Source: Fluviicola chungangensis
GTDB taxonomy: Bacteria > Bacteroidota > Bacteroidia > Flavobacteriales_D > Crocinitomicaceae
Assembly (NCBI RefSeq): GCF_007558725.1
Contig: NZ_VLPL01000006.1
Coordinates: forward strand, 228,580-292,579
Direction: 5' to 3'
DNA length: 64,000 nucleotides
Position numbers and translations under genes: made by a program. The notes below the pieces were generated by a model that was not told the DNA's origin, ran no database searches, and saw only the letters and a list, made by a program, of their open reading frames with translations. This document shows, one piece after another, positions 62,269-64,000 of the stretch; within the stretch, counting starts at the first letter, position 1, and each line of letters starts with the position of its first letter.

Positions 62269-62342
62269 TGGAAAATATCGGACTCGAACCGATCACCTCA
62301 ACACTGCCAGCGTTGCGCTCTAGCCAGATGAGCTAATTTCCC
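62269..62342 (-). tRNA. tRNA-Ala(GGC)
   Basis: A full cloverleaf of 74 nt. Acceptor GGGAAAT pairs with ATTTTCC and includes the G3-U70 wobble, the alanine identity element. D-arm GCTC/GAGC, anticodon loop CTGGCAG giving anticodon GGC, T-arm ATCGG-TTCGAGT-CCGAT. CCA is not encoded. It reads GCC and GCU codons. Confidence 0.95.
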
Positions 62343-62551
62343 ATTGAGTTTTACCTCATTCCCTTTCCAAAGAAAAGTGTTACTAAGATACTATTTTTTC
62401 TTTTCGTGATCTTCCTTTGGGTTAAAAATCCTCTCATTAAACCCATTGAGCTATTTGAAGAGACCATAAAATCAAGTTTTATCCTTTCCCTTAATCTCAG
62501 CTCCGAACATAGTTCAGCTCACACTCTCGGAGATCTGTTCTCCGCAGTAAT

Positions 62552-63202
62552 TCAATTAAGTTTATAAATATGATGCCTAATAGCAAACAACACCAATCCT
62601 GCGGTGTTTTTACAGCCAATTTTAAGTAATAGATTGTTTCGGTGCCCGTTAACGGTACTCTCGCTGATAAATAATTTTTGCGAAATTTCCAGACTCGTAT
62701 TTTCCTGGCAAATAAGTTCGAGCACTTCTCTTTCCCGGCGGGTAATGTCCATTTCTCCAAGCACAACTTTTTGTTTTTTCCCATGCATAAAATGATGCAT
62801 GGCTTTGATGGTTTGCTCGTTAAAATAGTAATCGTTTGCTACAACAGCCCGAATTGCTTTTTCCACCTCACTGAAATCAGCGTTCTTGGCCAGATAAGCA
62901 TTGGCTCCGGCTTCAACCATGGCTTGAATATATCTTTCCTCCTCATGTATGGTAAGAATAATGTTTCTCGTGACCGGATACTTTTCCCGCATAATCTTCA
63001 TGGTTTCCAATCCATTCAATACAGGCATGTTAATGTCGATGAGAGCTACATGAATAGTGTCCTGGCAAGTGTCAAGCTGCTGAAGTAAGTCTTCTCCATC
63101 GGTGCATTCCAATACAACCCTTAAATCCGTTATGGCTTCTAACAGGGATATAATCCCTTTACGGAAAAGCACCTGGTCTTCTGCTATAGCAATGTTAATC
63201 AT
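62552..63202 (-). CDS. NarL/FixJ-type response regulator
   Basis: A 216-residue regulator from the ATG at 63202 (MINIAIAEDQVLFRKGI). The receiver domain has Asp56 in VALIDINMPVLNG as the phosphorylation site. The C-terminal LuxR-type HTH contains LTRREREVLELI-like ITRREREVLELICQENTSLE and ISQKLFISESTVNGHRNNLL. It overlaps the kinase gene by 4 bp, so it is its cognate regulator. Target genes unknown. Confidence 0.93.
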   Translation of the reverse strand: MINIAIAEDQVLFRKGIISLLEAITDLRVVLECTDGEDLLQQLDTCQDTIHVALIDINMPVLNGLETMKIMREKYPVTRNIILTIHEEERYIQAMVEAGANAYLAKNADFSEVEKAIRAVVANDYYFNEQTIKAMHHFMHGKKQKVVLGEMDITRREREVLELICQENTSLEISQKLFISESTVNGHRNNLLLKIGCKNTAGLVLFAIRHHIYKLN

Positions 63203-63858
63203 AATTCTGATGTTTGATTGAATGGTAAACTCAACTCGCAATTGAATCCCTGGCCAGGAGAAGAAGTGAAATACACATTTCCGTCAAGAGCAAGAACACG
63301 ACTCTCAATGTTTTTGATGCCTATCCCCCTTTTTATTTTTTTGTCGGTTAAATCTACACCAACTCCATTGTCTTTATACCTTAGTTGCAAGTGGCCTTCG
63401 TAATTGCAGCAACTAATTTCAACAGAGCTGGCCCCGGCATACTTTAAGGTGTTATTCAACAATTCCTGGATGATACGATAGGTCGCAAGTGATACCGTTG
63501 GGTTCATTTCCTCCGGTACATGATCAAACTCAAAATGAATGTCAATTCCGGAAGCAGTGGAAACAGATTGGGTATAATTGCTTAAGGTTTGGTCCAGACC
63601 GAGTAATTCCAGTTCAAAGGGAATAATGGCATGTGAAATACGGCGCACACTATTTATACCGGTTTGAATGAGGTGCTTACTTTGTTGAAGGGTATCTTTG
63701 TTTTTTTCAGTTTCAGGGTTCAGTTGTTGAAGGGAGAGAGAAAGTGTAGAAAAAATCCCCCCCAGTTCGTCATGAACATCCCGTGCAATACGCAAGCGTT
63801 CGTCTTCAGCAGATTGTATATTACTGCTGAGTAATTCTTTCCGGTGTTCGGCTTCCAT
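63199..63858 (-). CDS. Sensor-less histidine kinase (HisKA_3/HATPase)
   Basis: A 219-residue kinase from the ATG at 63858; a TTG at 63867 adds three residues. The dimerisation box ERLRIARDVHDELGG contains the phosphorylated His; N-box ELLNNTLKYAGAS, D-box KDNGVGVDL and G-box RGIGIKNIESRV are intact. A stop codon lies 30 bp upstream of the TTG, so no sensory or membrane domain is present, although the start (LQQEELFRMEAEH) looks like the linker of larger kinases. Either a short soluble kinase or an N-terminally eroded one. Confidence 0.85.
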   Translation of the reverse strand: MEAEHRKELLSSNIQSAEDERLRIARDVHDELGGIFSTLSLSLQQLNPETEKNKDTLQQSKHLIQTGINSVRRISHAIIPFELELLGLDQTLSNYTQSVSTASGIDIHFEFDHVPEEMNPTVSLATYRIIQELLNNTLKYAGASSVEISCCNYEGHLQLRYKDNGVGVDLTDKKIKRGIGIKNIESRVLALDGNVYFTSSPGQGFNCELSLPFNQTSEL

Positions 63859-63962
63859 TCGAAACAACTCTTCCTGCTGTAACCTTCCCCGTTTTCAGAC
63901 AATGATTAAATATAATTATTCTGTTTTACTTTTTCCAATCTATTACTTCCCTTAAACAACCA

Positions 63963-63975
63963 GGGGCTTTGCCCC
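63963..63975. terminator. Short GC hairpin upstream of the kinase
   Basis: ggggc-ttt-gcccc, a 5-bp stem. It may be the terminator of a gene lying beyond the right edge on the minus strand; the T-tract is poor. Confidence 0.35.
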
Positions 63976-64000
63976 GCTAAAGATTTGTGTGGATGATTTG

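Overview
The window reads as chromosome of a member of the Bacteroidota, most likely Flavobacteriales and close to Crocinitomicaceae/Fluviicola. Four secreted proteins end in type IX secretion (T9SS) sorting domains, several promoters have the Bacteroidota TAnnTTTG -7 element, and TonB receptors, TPR-SpoIIE phosphatases, DUF4331 proteins and GbsR-RND clusters are typical of the group. No insertion sequence, prophage or CRISPR array was seen. The lineage is inferred from gene content, not from a marker gene.

Layout. 1-7.7 kb (minus): two tandem DUF4331 proteins, a TPR lipoprotein and a TonB receptor that runs off the left edge. 8.0-14.4 kb (plus): a GbsR/MarR regulator with a TolC-HlyD-AcrB type efflux system. 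14.8-21.2 kb: a T9SS-secreted phospholipase D-like protein, a T9SS-secreted repeat protein, an unknown protein, an atypical SDR, a small membrane protein and an AraC regulator. 21.3-51.3 kb: a stress/dormancy island with GH130 and GT4 sugar enzymes, CinA, YtxH and DUF5670 small proteins, DUF72, DUF763, YciE-type ferritin-like protein, a Rieske/FAD oxidoreductase, two AraC-type regulators, Ku and LigD, a complete cyanophycin operon, DUF4142, PA2169, an outer-membrane barrel and a cold-shock protein. 51.6-59.4 kb: SpoIIE, CBS, phasin-like and ABC1 proteins, two MarR operons and a small R-body (RebB) locus. 59.4-62.4 kb: a decayed patch with gene fragments, short repeats, an HrgA-like protein and tRNA-Ala(GGC). 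62.5-64 kb: a two-component pair.

The main discovery is a shared promoter architecture across the stress island. Two direct TRYAAR-like hexamers lie 21 bp apart (15 bp between them). The nearer one is followed by exactly 22 bp and then ANNTTT, the Bacteroidota -7 element. I find it before GH130-GT4-cinA, the first ytxH, the yciE operon, the cyanophycin-ku-ligD operon, DUF4142-PA2169, the outer-membrane barrel and, more weakly, the YflT-like stress protein. It also precedes two short promoter-terminator units without ORFs (26.1 and 48.4 kb), with a weaker third at 33.3 kb, which look like small RNAs. Nitrogen reserve turnover, sugar metabolism, DNA-end joining, small stress proteins and possible sRNAs would then form one regulon. 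The 21-bp direct-repeat spacing suits an AraC-type or response-regulator activator, and two AraC-type regulators with HMA-like N-termini are encoded inside the island.
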